Source: an uncultured beta proteobacterium
GTDB lineage: Bacteria; Pseudomonadota; Gammaproteobacteria; Burkholderiales; Burkholderiaceae_C
Reading direction: 5' to 3'
Assembly (NCBI GenBank): GCA_903845935.1
Contig: CAIMZI010000037.1
Coordinates: 62,001 to 126,000, forward strand
Length of the DNA stretch: 64,000 nt
In this document: piece after piece, positions 43,739 through 59,373 of the stretch
Layout of the letters: each line of letters starts with the position of its first letter
Numbering within the stretch: position 1 is the stretch's first letter
The notes under the pieces: generated by a model
Told to the model about the DNA's origin: nothing
What the model saw: the letters and a program-made list of their open reading frames with translations, nothing else
The model's database searches: none
Program-made: the position numbers and the translations under genes

Positions 43739-44281
43739 CTATTCCGCTTGTACCTGAAGCGCTTCCAGAAAGCGCGACACCATGTTGTAGGCGGCGATGA
43801 CACCAACCAATTCCACTTGGGCCTGTTGCGAGCCAAGAACCTGTTGCACGCGTGCAAAGCAGGCGTCGCTGACTTGCACCATGCGCGTAGCCTCAAGCGT
43901 CAGTTGCAGCACGGCGCGCTCGGCCTCACTGAACAGCGTTACGTCTTGCATCGCGGCGTCATAGTCCTGCAGACCATCCAGCTGCGCCTGCGTGCCACCA
44001 GCAGCCAGCCACTCCGGCGCGTGTTGCAGCAGTTCGTAGTCGGCGCGGTTCAGCACAGCCACCGCGCAAATCGCCAGTTCGCGCAGCCTGGCGTCCAGCG
44101 ACAAGGAGTTGCGCACCGCGCCCAAAAAGCCGTTCCAACCGACGGCAAAGGCTGGGCTGTTGAGCAGCATGCGGTCCAGATTCAGCAGGCTGCCGCCGCG
44201 CCGCTTGCGGATCGCCTCCACCACCTCACGCGGGCCAAGTAGCGCTTCGGGTATGGATGGAATACGTTTCGTGTTGCTCAT
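43739..44281 (-). CDS. AhpD/carboxymuconolactone decarboxylase-like protein, last gene of an ABC unit
   Basis: This 180-residue all-helical protein has the family pattern LDARLRELAICAVAVLNRADYEL, close to AhpD-like peroxidase-related proteins, but with no CxxC pair. It follows the ABC ATPase gene by two bases, so it is co-transcribed with the importer and may act on the imported sulfonate or aromatic compound. The role is inferred from this link. Confidence 0.8.
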   Translation of the reverse strand: MSNTKRIPSIPEALLGPREVVEAIRKRRGGSLLNLDRMLLNSPAFAVGWNGFLGAVRNSLSLDARLRELAICAVAVLNRADYELLQHAPEWLAAGGTQAQLDGLQDYDAAMQDVTLFSEAERAVLQLTLEATRMVQVSDACFARVQQVLGSQQAQVELVGVIAAYNMVSRFLEALQVQAE

Positions 44282-44283
44282 CT

Positions 44284-45078
44284 TCAGTCCATCGCCGCCA
44301 CCAGCTCGGCATCGTGGTGCCGCTGCTGCTCTTCCATCACCAATTGGCCCAGCTCGCGCTTGAGGGTATTGAACGCGGGCGAGGACGGGTCGCGCAGGCG
44401 CGGCAGCTCCACCAAGAGGTCGCGCTTGACGGTGCCCGGCCGGTAGGTCATCACCACAATGCGGTCGGCCAGATAAATGGCTTCCTCGATGCTGTGCGTC
44501 ACAAAAATTACCGTCTTGCCGAGCTCGGCCCAGATGCGCAACAGCTCGTCTTGCAGGTTGCGCCTTGTCAGCGCATCGAGCGCACCAAAGGGTTCGTCCA
44601 TCAGCATGATGGGCGAGTCCAGCGCCAGGATGCGGGCAATGGCCACACGCTGGCGCATGCCGCCCGACAGGTCTTTTGGATAGCGGTTGCGAAAATCGGT
44701 CAGGCCCAGCTTGGCCAGCAGGGTGGCCACCGTGTCGTTGATTTGGGCGGCCGGCGTTCCCTTGATTTCCAGACCGAAGGCAATGTTTTTTTCCACCGTC
44801 ATCCAGGGAAACAGCGCGTATTCCTGGAACACCATGCCGCGGTCCGGGCCCGGCCCGGTGACCGTCTTGCCGTCGGCCGTAATGCTGCCGCTGCTGGGCA
44901 GCGAGAAGCCGGCAATGGCGTTGAGCAGCGTGGACTTGCCGCAGCCCGAGGGCCCTAGCAGGCAGACAAACTGGCCTTGCGGAATGTCGAGCTGGATGTC
45001 TTTCAGCGCCACCACTTCACGCTCCGCACTGGCGAAGATTTTGTTGACGCTTTTGACTGAAATATGTGTTGTGCTCAT
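44284..45078 (-). CDS. Sulfonate/nitrate/taurine-type ABC transporter ATP-binding protein
   Basis: This 264-residue ABC ATPase has LLGPSGCGKSTLLNAI, LSGGMRQRVAIARILA, PIMLMDEPFGALDAL and the family's VTHSIEEAIYLADR switch, all intact. It belongs to the SsuB/TauB group that powers uptake of sulfonates, nitrate or related organic anions. The gene follows the permease after one base and precedes the AhpD-like gene. The cargo is not identified. Confidence 0.92.
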   Translation of the reverse strand: MSTTHISVKSVNKIFASAEREVVALKDIQLDIPQGQFVCLLGPSGCGKSTLLNAIAGFSLPSSGSITADGKTVTGPGPDRGMVFQEYALFPWMTVEKNIAFGLEIKGTPAAQINDTVATLLAKLGLTDFRNRYPKDLSGGMRQRVAIARILALDSPIMLMDEPFGALDALTRRNLQDELLRIWAELGKTVIFVTHSIEEAIYLADRIVVMTYRPGTVKRDLLVELPRLRDPSSPAFNTLKRELGQLVMEEQQRHHDAELVAAMD

Positions 45079-45079
45079 C

Positions 45080-45904
45080 TCAATGCTCCAGACCGCGGTG
45101 CCAGCGCAGCAAATAGTTATTTAGTTTGTTCACGCCCATATCGATGGCCAGGCCTAGCATGCCGATGCTGATCATGCCGGCGATGATTTTGTCGGACCAG
45201 AAATACTCGCGCGCCTCCAGAATCCGAAAGCCCAGTCCGTTATTCACCGCGATCATCTCGGACACGATCACCACGATAAAGGCGGTGCCGATACCGATGC
45301 GCACGCCCGACAAAATATAGGGTACCGAGGCCGGCAGGATCACGCGTAAAAACAGCGTGCTTTGGCTGGCGCCCAGGTTGCGCGCCGCACGCAGGTAGAT
45401 GCCATCCACTTGGCGAACACCGGCGATGGTGTTGATCAGCACCGGGAAGAAGGCACCGATGCTGATCAAAAAGATGGCCGGCGGATTGCCCAGACCGAAC
45501 CAAAGAATCGCCAGCGGAATATAGGCAATCGGCGGAATCGGCCGCAGCACCTGCGCCAGCGGGTTGAGCCAGGCATAGACGCGCGGGCTAGCACCCATTA
45601 CCAAGCCCAGAGGCAGGGCCAGACCGGCCCCTACCACGAAGCCGACCACCACGCGGTACATGCTACCGGTGGCGTCCAGAATCAGCTCACCCGAGATGGC
45701 CCAGGCCAGCCAGCTGCCCCCGGTTTCCGCAAAGGACCTGGGCGGCAGCAGATAGGCCACCCAGCGCGTCACCACCGCCCAGGGCGAGGGCAGTACATGC
45801 TCGTTGACCCAGCCCAGACTGCAGGCGGTCTGCCAGACGGCGATCAGCACGATGGGCACGATGAGCCCGGCGCCAAGCTCGCGCCATTTGAATGTTTTGT
45901 TCAT
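45080..45904 (-). CDS. Sulfonate/nitrate/taurine-type ABC transporter permease
   Basis: This 274-residue membrane protein has five to six hydrophobic segments and the family EAA loop region (GASQSTLFLRVILPASVPYILSG split over the loop). It matches SsuC/TauC. Its partner binding protein is encoded 15 bases upstream and the ATPase one base downstream, so the three act as one importer. Confidence 0.9.
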   Translation of the reverse strand: MNKTFKWRELGAGLIVPIVLIAVWQTACSLGWVNEHVLPSPWAVVTRWVAYLLPPRSFAETGGSWLAWAISGELILDATGSMYRVVVGFVVGAGLALPLGLVMGASPRVYAWLNPLAQVLRPIPPIAYIPLAILWFGLGNPPAIFLISIGAFFPVLINTIAGVRQVDGIYLRAARNLGASQSTLFLRVILPASVPYILSGVRIGIGTAFIVVIVSEMIAVNNGLGFRILEAREYFWSDKIIAGMISIGMLGLAIDMGVNKLNNYLLRWHRGLEH

Positions 45905-45919
45905 GGCCTTTGCTTTACC

Positions 45920-46897
45920 CTACTTGATGTTGAGCGACTTCTTGGCCGCGTCCAGCAGGTCGGTCTTGACCCAATCGGTCGCCACCGGTGGCTTGTCCAT
46001 CTTGCCGATGCCGTACTTCACCATCAGGTCGGTGGAGACCTGGATATGCGCGGGCGTGATGTCAAAACTGTAGGGCGAGTTGCCAATCGCGTCATCAAAG
46101 TCTTCCTTGCTGATCTGGCCCTTGAACAGGGTTTGCGTCACAAATTTTTCGGCGGTGGGCTTGTCATCGATAAAGGTTTTTGTGGCCTGGACAAAGCAGC
46201 GCATGAACTTTTCGGCCGCAGAGCGATGCTCTTTATAGAATTTTTCGCTCATCACCAGGGTGCGCACCGGCTCACCAATCGGCGTGTCATAGGGCTTGAG
46301 CACCTCGACGCCAAACTTCTTGTTGATCGCCTGCGATGCCTGCGGCTCGGTCTGCATGATGGCGTCCAGATTCTTGCCGATCAGGGCGGCGTTCAGGTCC
46401 GGGTAGGAGAGGTAAATCAGCTGCACGTCCTTGCCTGGTGCGTCGGAGGCAGTCAGGCCGTTTTGCCCCAGTTCGGTTGCCAGCAGCAACTCCTGGATGC
46501 TGCCGCGCGTCACGCCGACCTTTTTGCCCTTCAGGTCTTTCACGCTCTTGATGCCGACATCGGGCCTAGCCACCAGACGCGCGCCGCCCTTGGCAAAACC
46601 GGCCACCGCGTAAATCGGCACGCCCTTGGCGCGGCCAGAGATGGCTGCCTCGGAGGCGGTGGCGCCCACGTCCAGCTCACCGGCAATGATGGCTTGCATC
46701 ACGTCCAGGCCTTTGGCAAAGGTACTTTCCTGCACCTGGATACCGCACTTAGGCGCGATTTCCTTGATGTAGGAGACTGCGGCAAAGTGCGCCAGCTTGA
46801 GGTTGCCAAGTCGAATCACGTCATCGGCGGCATGGGCGGAAAAGCTGAGCAAGGTGGCGCAGGCCAGCAGGCCCGCAGCAATGGGTTTAAGGTACAT
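45920..46897 (-). CDS. NMT1/TauA-type ABC transporter binding protein
   Basis: This 325-residue protein has a Sec signal peptide (1-23, cleavage after AHA) and the NMT1/SsuA-type fold: VIRLGNLKLAHFAAVSYIKE, GLDVMQAIIAGELDVGATA and VTRGSIQELLLATELGQNG. Cargo could be an alkane- or aryl-sulfonate, or a related compound. ATG 46897 gives the signal peptide. It diverges from the giant kinase gene over 222 bases in which I recognise nothing else. Confidence 0.9.
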   Translation of the reverse strand: MYLKPIAAGLLACATLLSFSAHAADDVIRLGNLKLAHFAAVSYIKEIAPKCGIQVQESTFAKGLDVMQAIIAGELDVGATASEAAISGRAKGVPIYAVAGFAKGGARLVARPDVGIKSVKDLKGKKVGVTRGSIQELLLATELGQNGLTASDAPGKDVQLIYLSYPDLNAALIGKNLDAIMQTEPQASQAINKKFGVEVLKPYDTPIGEPVRTLVMSEKFYKEHRSAAEKFMRCFVQATKTFIDDKPTAEKFVTQTLFKGQISKEDFDDAIGNSPYSFDITPAHIQVSTDLMVKYGIGKMDKPPVATDWVKTDLLDAAKKSLNIK

Positions 46898-47119
46898 GTT
46901 TTGTCTCCATGGAGGGTGTTGGCCGCGCGCCATTGCGTTGGGCTCTGTGCAGATTCTGTCCCCGTACTCGCAAACGCGCATCTGTAGAACTACCCATAGG
47001 CGCGCAAGACAAGCTGCGGCGGCCGTTATAGACTTGGCCGCTTCAGCCGCTGGCACAGGTTCACGCGGCTTCAACCCAGGGGGGATACCAGGTGGTCGAT
47101 TGGCCGCCGATCGGAATCT

Positions 47120-53737
<6,618 letters not shown>

Positions 53738-53739
53738 AC

Positions 53740-53979
53740 TCACTCCCACTGTCGGTAGGCCCAGCCACACAGCGCCGCGCCCAGCAGCCACAGCAGCCAG
53801 GTCTGAGCCACGGCGTAGGGGTAGAGCATCAGGGCAATGCCGGTCCAACGCAGCTGGCTGCTGGCGGCAGTCTTGCCGCGGCGAAACACTACATAGCCGC
53901 AGATGCCAAAGAGCAGGGCACCCAGTAAATAGGCCGGTGAGGGCAGGTCCAGGCCGCCAAGCGTGTCGATTGCATTCAT
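53740..53979 (-). CDS. Small two-helix membrane protein
   Basis: This 79-residue protein has hydrophobic segments near residues 16-31 (AYLLGALLFGICGYVVF) and 46-72 (TGIALMLYPYAVAQTWLLWL), with a basic loop between. No domain is recognised. It converges on the giant kinase gene with only two bases between their stops. Confidence 0.65.
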   Translation of the reverse strand: MNAIDTLGGLDLPSPAYLLGALLFGICGYVVFRRGKTAASSQLRWTGIALMLYPYAVAQTWLLWLLGAALCGWAYRQWE

Positions 53980-53989
53980 GGCGCTATTG

Positions 53990-54951
53990 TCAGCTGCCTA
54001 CCGGCACGCGCAAGTCGTCCAAATAGTCCTGCGCGATGTGGATGCTGGAAGCCACGCCCACGCTGGGCAGTTTCTGGCTGAGCCACTGCGTGGCGCTGCG
54101 CTTGCCCAGGTCGCGCAGGCGGTAAATCAGGTCTCCATTGGTTTCGGCCTTGGTGGACGCCGGGTAGGCGTCGAGCTCCTGGCCGCCGTCGATTCGGTGC
54201 ATCAGCACGTCCTTGTAGTGCGTGGGGTCGAGCTTGCCCTCGGCCAGCAGGCGTTTTACAAAGTCGATGGCGCGCATCTCGGCAATCAGGGCCGCGTTGA
54301 AGGTGATTTCGTTGAGCCGGTCGAGGATGTCGGCAGCGCTGGTAGGCAGGGTCTTGCGGCGTATCGGGTTGATTTGCACCAGCACCACATCGCGGCTCTG
54401 GCAGTCGTAGATCAGCGGGTGAATCGCCGGGTTGCCGGATTAGCCGCCGTCCCAGTAGTGCTCGCCCTCGATCTCCACCGCCTGAAACACCGTGGGCAGA
54501 CAGGCCGAGGCCATGACGGCCTGGGCCGTCAGGCGCTTGCCGGTAAACACCTCGGCCTTGCCGGTGCTGACCTTGGTGGCCAGCACAAACACCTTCACCC
54601 CTTGGAAGGAGGCCAGGTTTTCAAAGTCGATTTGCCGCTCCAGAAAGTTCTTGAGCGGGTTGATGTCCAGTGGGTTGGTCTGGTAAGGAGAAAAGGACTT
54701 GCCGCAGAAGCCCGCCAATGCGTCACTCAGCTGTTGCCCGGGCGACTGCTGGCCCTGGGATATTCTGGTTTGCAAGGCGCCCATCGAGACCACGCCGTCC
54801 CAAAAGGCCTTCAGGGAGGCCCGCGCCGATTCGCGCATGGAGGCGCCCGATTGGCTCTGGGCCTGCGCCAGGCCATGCGAACCCCCTGCAGTGCCAGGTT
54901 GATGGGACCTTGGGATGCTGGGGCGGAGTGCCTAGGTTTGGATGCGGTCAT
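53990..54951 (-). pseudogene. Patatin-like phospholipase, broken
   Basis: The remnant begins at ATG 54951 with a normal patatin start (INLALQG) and retains the patatin second half (LKAFWDGVVSMGAL, GVKVFVLATKVSTGKAEVF and YWDGG). Three lesions are seen: a frame change in the run of five C at about 54882-54886; loss of the segment that should follow GSHG, including the GxSxG nucleophile elbow; and an in-frame TAA at 54440-54442 right after YWDGG, where SGNPAIHP should continue after a Tyr. The last 150 codons are otherwise intact to 53990. Confidence 0.85.
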
Positions 54952-55098
54952 GCGGGGCCTTCTGGAAATGCTTTTATTGTTGCGGATTAAGCAATGCATC
55001 AATGCCTGATGCGCTGTTTCTATCTTGAAAAAGAAACGCTACATTGGACATCACTGTCGCGGCACTGGCCGCAAGCCCTTCATTACACAGGAAACACC

Positions 55099-55740
55099 AT
55101 GAAACTTTTGCACATCGACTCCAGCATACTGGCCGACAACTCGGTCTCGCGCAAACTCACCGCCCAGACCGTCGCCGAATGGAGCGCCAACCATACCGGC
55201 ACCACGGTGGAGTATCTGGACCTGGCAGCCCAAGCCCCCAGCCACCTGTCGGCCGACTCCCTGGGCTTTCGCCTGCCCGCTGGCTCCGATATGAGCGATG
55301 TGCAAAAGGCCGAGAACGCCATTTCCGAAGCCTTGGTGCAGCAGTTCCTGGACGCCGATGTGATCGTCGTTGGCGCCCCGCTCTACAACTTCTCTATCCC
55401 CAGCCAGCTCAAGTCCTGGATTGACCGCGTGGCCCAGGTGGGACGCACCTTCCAGTACACCGCAACCGGACCCAAGGGCCTGGCCGGTGGCAAGACCGTG
55501 ATCGTGGCATCCACCCGCGGCGGCATGTACTCCACCAGCGAAGGCGGACGCGCCATGGAACATCAGGAAAGCTATCTGCAGACCGTGTTCGGCTTTTTCG
55601 GTGTGACCGATGTGCGCTTCGTGCGCGCCGAAGGCCTGGCCATGGGTGACGCCGGAAAAGCGCAGGCCCTGGCCTCGGCCGATTCCGACATCAAGTCGGT
55701 CACGGCCGCCAACGCTGCAAACGTCAAGGCAGTCGCCTAA
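55099..55740 (+). CDS. azoR: FMN-dependent NADH-azoreductase
   Basis: This 213-residue flavodoxin-fold protein matches Azo[47 protein letters not shown] and STRGGMYS with [11 protein letters not shown]. It reduces azo dyes and quinones with NADH and FMN, which gives quinone and thiol-stress protection. ATG 55099 follows a GGAAAC site. A GC-rich hairpin with a T tract ends the transcript. Confidence 0.92.
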   Translation: MKLLHIDSSILADNSVSRKLTAQTVAEWSANHTGTTVEYLDLAAQAPSHLSADSLGFRLPAGSDMSDVQKAENAISEALVQQFLDADVIVVGAPLYNFSIPSQLKSWIDRVAQVGRTFQYTATGPKGLAGGKTVIVASTRGGMYSTSEGGRAMEHQESYLQTVFGFFGVTDVRFVRAEGLAMGDAGKAQALASADSDIKSVTAANAANVKAVA

Positions 55741-55787
55741 GCCTGCGCTCCAGCGCCGCAGCTCAAAAGTCCGAGCGGCACGCTTGT

Positions 55788-55831
55788 GGCACCGAAAGCC
55801 TGGCCTGCAGCCATGTGGTGCCGGGTTTTTT
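55788..55831 (+). terminator. Terminator after azoR
   Basis: GGCACC (55788-55793) pairs with GGTGCC (55817-55822), with an inner GGC/GCC pairing in the loop, and is followed by GGG and six T residues at 55826-55831. It lies 48 bases after the azoR stop. Confidence 0.6.
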
Positions 55832-55921
55832 GCGTCAGCTCAAGCAGGGTGCACTTGTGACACCCGGATGCGGCGCTCGTGGACATAATCGGCCACCGTT
55901 TACCGTCCACAGGAGAAGCCC

Positions 55922-57598
55922 ATGTCCCGCAGCAGCACGCCCGATGAAACCGCCATTCCCGATTACCAGCAGTTCCTGGCGGCGTTCACCGCCGACAGCC
56001 TGAACCCGCAATTTGTCGGCGACTTTGAAAAAGGCATGAACGCGGCCATCGAATGCTGCGACCGCTATGCGCAGGACGGCCGGATTGCGCTGTATTGGGA
56101 GGGACAGGACGGGCGCAGCAGCAGCCACACATTCGAAGAGCTGAAAGAATCATCCTCTCGCTTTGCTAATTTTCTGGTGAGCCAGGGCGTGCAGCCGGGT
56201 GACCGCGTGGCGGGCCTGCTGCCGCGCATTCCGGAACTGCTGGTGGTGATTCTGGGCACCTGGCGCGCCGGTGCCGTTTATCAGCCGCTGTTTACCGCCT
56301 TCGGCCCCAAGGCCATTGAATACCGGGTCTCGTCCAGCGAGGCCAAGCTGATCGTCACCGACAGCGTCAACCGCCCCAAGCTGGACGAGGTGCCCCATTG
56401 CCCGAAGATTGCCACCATTGCCCGCGACGGCAATGCGGCACCAATAGCTGCGGATGACTTTGATTTCCGCGCCGAGCTGGCTCGCCACAGCGCTAGCTTT
56501 TCACCGGTCTTGCGCCAGGCCGACGACGCCTGCATGATGCTGTTCACCTCCGGCACCACCGGTCTGGCCAAGGGTGTGGCCGTGCCGAACAAGGCGCTCA
56601 AGGCCTTTTACATGTACATGCGCTATGCGGTGGATTTGCGCGCAGAAGATGCTTACTGGAATATTGCCGATCCGGGCTGGGCTTACGGCCTGTACTACGC
56701 GGCACTAGGCCCCTTGTTGATGGGCCACGCCACGCTGTTTTACGAGGGTTCGTTCACAGTGGACAGCAGCTATCGGGTGATCCAGAAATACGGCATCACC
56801 AACCTGGCGGGTGCGCCCACGGCCTACCGCTTGCTGATTGCCGCCGGGGGCGAAAAAGCCGCTGCTATCAAGGGCCAGCTGCGCGTGGCCAGCAGCGCCG
56901 GTGAACCGCTTAACCCGGAGGTGATTCGCTGGTTTAACGAGCACCTGGCCTGTCCGGTGAACGACCACTATGGCCAGACCGAGATCGGCATGGTGCTGTG
57001 CAACTTCCATGGGCTTCGCCACGTGGTGCGCGCCGGCTCCGCGGGCTATTCCGTGCCCGGTTTTCGCATGGTGGTGGTCAATGACGAGGGCGTGGAACTG
57101 CCGCCGGGTCAGCAGGGCACCTTGGCGGTGGACCGCGAGGCCTCCAGCCTGTACTACTTTGCCGGTTACTGGAAGACAAATACCCCCGGCTTTGTCGGCA
57201 AGTATTACCTGACCGGCGACACGGTGGAGATGGACGCGGTCGGCAACATTGCCTTTGTCGGGCGCGGCGACGACATCATCACCTCGTCCGGTTACCGCAT
57301 AGGCCCGTTTGATGTGGAGAGTTGTCTGATCGAACACCCGGCCGTGGCCGAGACCGCTGTGATCGGCAAGCCCGACCCGGAGCGCACCGAAATCGTCAAG
57401 GCCTTTGTGGTGCTCAAGCAGGGCTATGCCGCCAGCACGGCGCTGGCCGAGGAGTTGCAGCAACTGGTGAAGCACCGGTTGGCGGCGCATGCCTATCCGC
57501 GCGAGCTGCAGTTTGTTTTTGAGTTGCCCAAGACACCCAGCGGCAAGATCCAGCGTTTTTTACTGCGCCAGCAGGAAAGTGGTAAAACCGACGCCTAA
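55922..57598 (+). CDS. AMP-forming acyl-CoA synthetase
   Basis: This 558-residue adenylate-forming enzyme has the P-loop-like FTSGTTGLAKGV, the NDHYGQTEIGM motif, TGDTVEMDAVG and the C-terminal hinge/catalytic region GRGDDIITSSGYRIGPFDVES with KTPSGKIQRF. The sequence resembles acetyl/propionyl and medium-chain acyl-CoA ligases. Substrate chain length cannot be assigned. It ends 20 bases before the rhodanese gene, with which it may be co-transcribed. Confidence 0.88.
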   Translation: MSRSSTPDETAIPDYQQFLAAFTADSLNPQFVGDFEKGMNAAIECCDRYAQDGRIALYWEGQDGRSSSHTFEELKESSSRFANFLVSQGVQPGDRVAGLLPRIPELLVVILGTWRAGAVYQPLFTAFGPKAIEYRVSSSEAKLIVTDSVNRPKLDEVPHCPKIATIARDGNAAPIAADDFDFRAELARHSASFSPVLRQADDACMMLFTSGTTGLAKGVAVPNKALKAFYMYMRYAVDLRAEDAYWNIADPGWAYGLYYAALGPLLMGHATLFYEGSFTVDSSYRVIQKYGITNLAGAPTAYRLLIAAGGEKAAAIKGQLRVASSAGEPLNPEVIRWFNEHLACPVNDHYGQTEIGMVLCNFHGLRHVVRAGSAGYSVPGFRMVVVNDEGVELPPGQQGTLAVDREASSLYYFAGYWKTNTPGFVGKYYLTGDTVEMDAVGNIAFVGRGDDIITSSGYRIGPFDVESCLIEHPAVAETAVIGKPDPERTEIVKAFVVLKQGYAASTALAEELQQLVKHRLAAHAYPRELQFVFELPKTPSGKIQRFLLRQQESGKTDA

Positions 57599-57618
57599 TC
57601 AAACGACGGGAGTTTCAC

Positions 57619-57942
57619 ATGATTTTTACAAAAAGAATCGTCGCAACAGGCCTTGGCCTGCTGCTGGCGGTTTCGGCGTTTTCCAAGGACGTGGTCATCG
57701 ACGTGCGCACGGCGCAGGAGTTTCAGGGCGGCCATGTGGAGGGTGCGCTGAACCTGCCGCACGACACCATTGGCCAGGACATTGCCAAGAACAAGGTAGC
57801 GAAGGACGACCATGTCATTCTGTATTGCAGGACAGGCCACCGCTCTGGTATTGCCCAGAGCACACTCAAGGGCCTGGGCTTTTCCAATGTCGAGAACTAC
57901 GGCGGCATGGAGCAGGCCCAAAAGCGTCTGCAAAAACCTTAA
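57619..57942 (+). CDS. Periplasmic rhodanese-like protein
   Basis: This 107-residue protein has a signal peptide (about 1-22) and a single rhodanese domain with VVIDVRTAQEFQGGHVEGALNL and active-site loop LYCRTGHRSG, Cys in CRTGHRS. The size and exported location match PspE-type sulfurtransferases. It sits between the acyl-CoA synthetase and the cox-cluster oxygenase gene, with which it converges. Confidence 0.88.
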   Translation: MIFTKRIVATGLGLLLAVSAFSKDVVIDVRTAQEFQGGHVEGALNLPHDTIGQDIAKNKVAKDDHVILYCRTGHRSGIAQSTLKGLGFSNVENYGGMEQAQKRLQKP

Positions 57943-57966
57943 GCCATTCGGCAACTACCACACCGC

Positions 57967-58665
57967 TCAGGTGGCGGCATAGGAAAACACCTTGTCAGTG
58001 CCCGGCCCGTGGATTTGCGCGTTGAAGGACACGACGATGCGGTCTTTTTCGCCGCTGTAGGGCATGGCCTTGTGCGGCAGAAAGGCCGGGAAAAGTACCA
58101 GCTCGCCTTCCTGCGGCGCCACATCCAGCGTGGCCTGCTGTAGCCAGGCATTTCCCATGTCCATGTGGGCACCACCCAAGAGCGCAAACATGGGGCTGTA
58201 AAAGCGCGTGGCGCCGTTCAGCGCGCCCAGTTCCGCATGGGCCTGGCGTTGTTCCGGCGGGTCGATCTGCACGTAATACACGCCCGACCACGAGCAGTTG
58301 CCGTGGGTGTGGATGTCGTGAAACGCGGCACCGTTCTGGATCTGGAACCACAGCCCCACCAGCTCCAGCCGCAGGGCGTGGCGCCCCTGCGGCCAGACGC
58401 CGGCGTTGGCCTGCTTCACTGTGGCTTGCAGGGCCTGGGCAATGAACTGGATCAGCGCCGCAAACTCCGGCAGGTCCACGCGCCCCAGCAGGTCGTCGCT
58501 GCTGGCGTAGAAGCTGCAGCCGGGCTTGTGATTCGGGTCGGTGGCGCGCATCACCGTGAAGACACGGGCCAGCACGGCATTGACCTCGGCGGCATCTGCA
58601 AAACGGTGCATGGCCATGGGCACCGGCCAATGCGCCTGCAGGGCGCCGACGGGTGGTGGCGCCAT
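57967..58665 (-). CDS. 2OG-Fe(II) oxygenase-like protein
   Basis: This 232-residue protein has the TIGR02466-type fold: FHDIHTHGNCSWSGVYYVQ with a His-x-His metal site and PAFLPHKAMPYSGEKDRIVVSFN with the distal His and Arg. Such proteins are putative 2-oxoglutarate-dependent hydroxylases. The start could be ATG 58665 or GTG 58671; the latter would overlap the MobA-like stop by GTGA and couple them. It lies at the end of the cox accessory genes. Confidence 0.78.
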   Translation of the reverse strand: MAPPPVGALQAHWPVPMAMHRFADAAEVNAVLARVFTVMRATDPNHKPGCSFYASSDDLLGRVDLPEFAALIQFIAQALQATVKQANAGVWPQGRHALRLELVGLWFQIQNGAAFHDIHTHGNCSWSGVYYVQIDPPEQRQAHAELGALNGATRFYSPMFALLGGAHMDMGNAWLQQATLDVAPQEGELVLFPAFLPHKAMPYSGEKDRIVVSFNAQIHGPGTDKVFSYAAT

Positions 58666-58667
58666 GC

Positions 58668-59342
58668 TCACGCTGTGGCCCCGGCCTGCGGCAGCTCCAG
58701 CCGCCAGCCGGTGCGCTGCGCCAGCGCCGCCACATCCTCTGGCGTGTCCAGGTCGGTGACAAAGCGGGTGTTTGCGGTATCCAAAACGCACACCAGTTCC
58801 GGGTTGCGCTCAATCAGGTTGCGGCAGGCCAGGTTGGTGCCACTGGCCTGGATCCGCGCGCGGGCCACCTCGTCCAGCACGATGGGGTTGCCGCGCTGAC
58901 CGGCCACCACGGGCACCACCACATGGCCTGTGCCGCGCTTCTTGAAGGCGGCGATTAGCTCGGTCAGGTCGGCCGCGCCAATCAGCGGCTGGTCGGCCAG
59001 CAGCACCAGCACGGCGTCGCAGCGCGCACCCAGCTTGTCCAGCCCGGCGCGCACCGAGCCCTGCTGCCCGTCCCTGTAATGTTCGTTGTGCGCCAGCGTG
59101 ACCGGAAAACCGGCCACAGCCGCCTCCACCGCGTCACGCGCATGGCCGGTCACCACCACCACCTCATCCACTCCAGCGCCGCTGAGGGCCACCAGCTGGC
59201 GGTTGATCAGCGGAACGCCCTGCAGGCGGATCAGCGACTTGGCCATCCCGCCCATGCGCTGGCCTTCGCCGGCGGCCAGCAGCACGGCGCCCACACGCAG
59301 GCGGGTGTACAACCCGCCGCCTTGTTTGAACTGACATCCCAT
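58668..59342 (-). CDS. MobA-like nucleotidyltransferase (molybdenum cofactor maturation)
   Basis: This 224-residue protein has the NTP-transferase signature VGAVLLAAGEGQRMGGMAKSL and LVLLADQPLIGAADL, the pattern of MocA-type cytidylyltransferases that make molybdopterin cytosine dinucleotide. That cofactor is exactly what CoxL-type enzymes need. ATG 59342 is preceded by the coxE gene on the same strand. Its stop lies next to the 2OG oxygenase start. Confidence 0.88.
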   Translation of the reverse strand: MGCQFKQGGGLYTRLRVGAVLLAAGEGQRMGGMAKSLIRLQGVPLINRQLVALSGAGVDEVVVVTGHARDAVEAAVAGFPVTLAHNEHYRDGQQGSVRAGLDKLGARCDAVLVLLADQPLIGAADLTELIAAFKKRGTGHVVVPVVAGQRGNPIVLDEVARARIQASGTNLACRNLIERNPELVCVLDTANTRFVTDLDTPEDVAALAQRTGWRLELPQAGATA

Positions 59343-59373
59343 AAGCGTTCTCCAGAAATTGTTTATTCGATGG

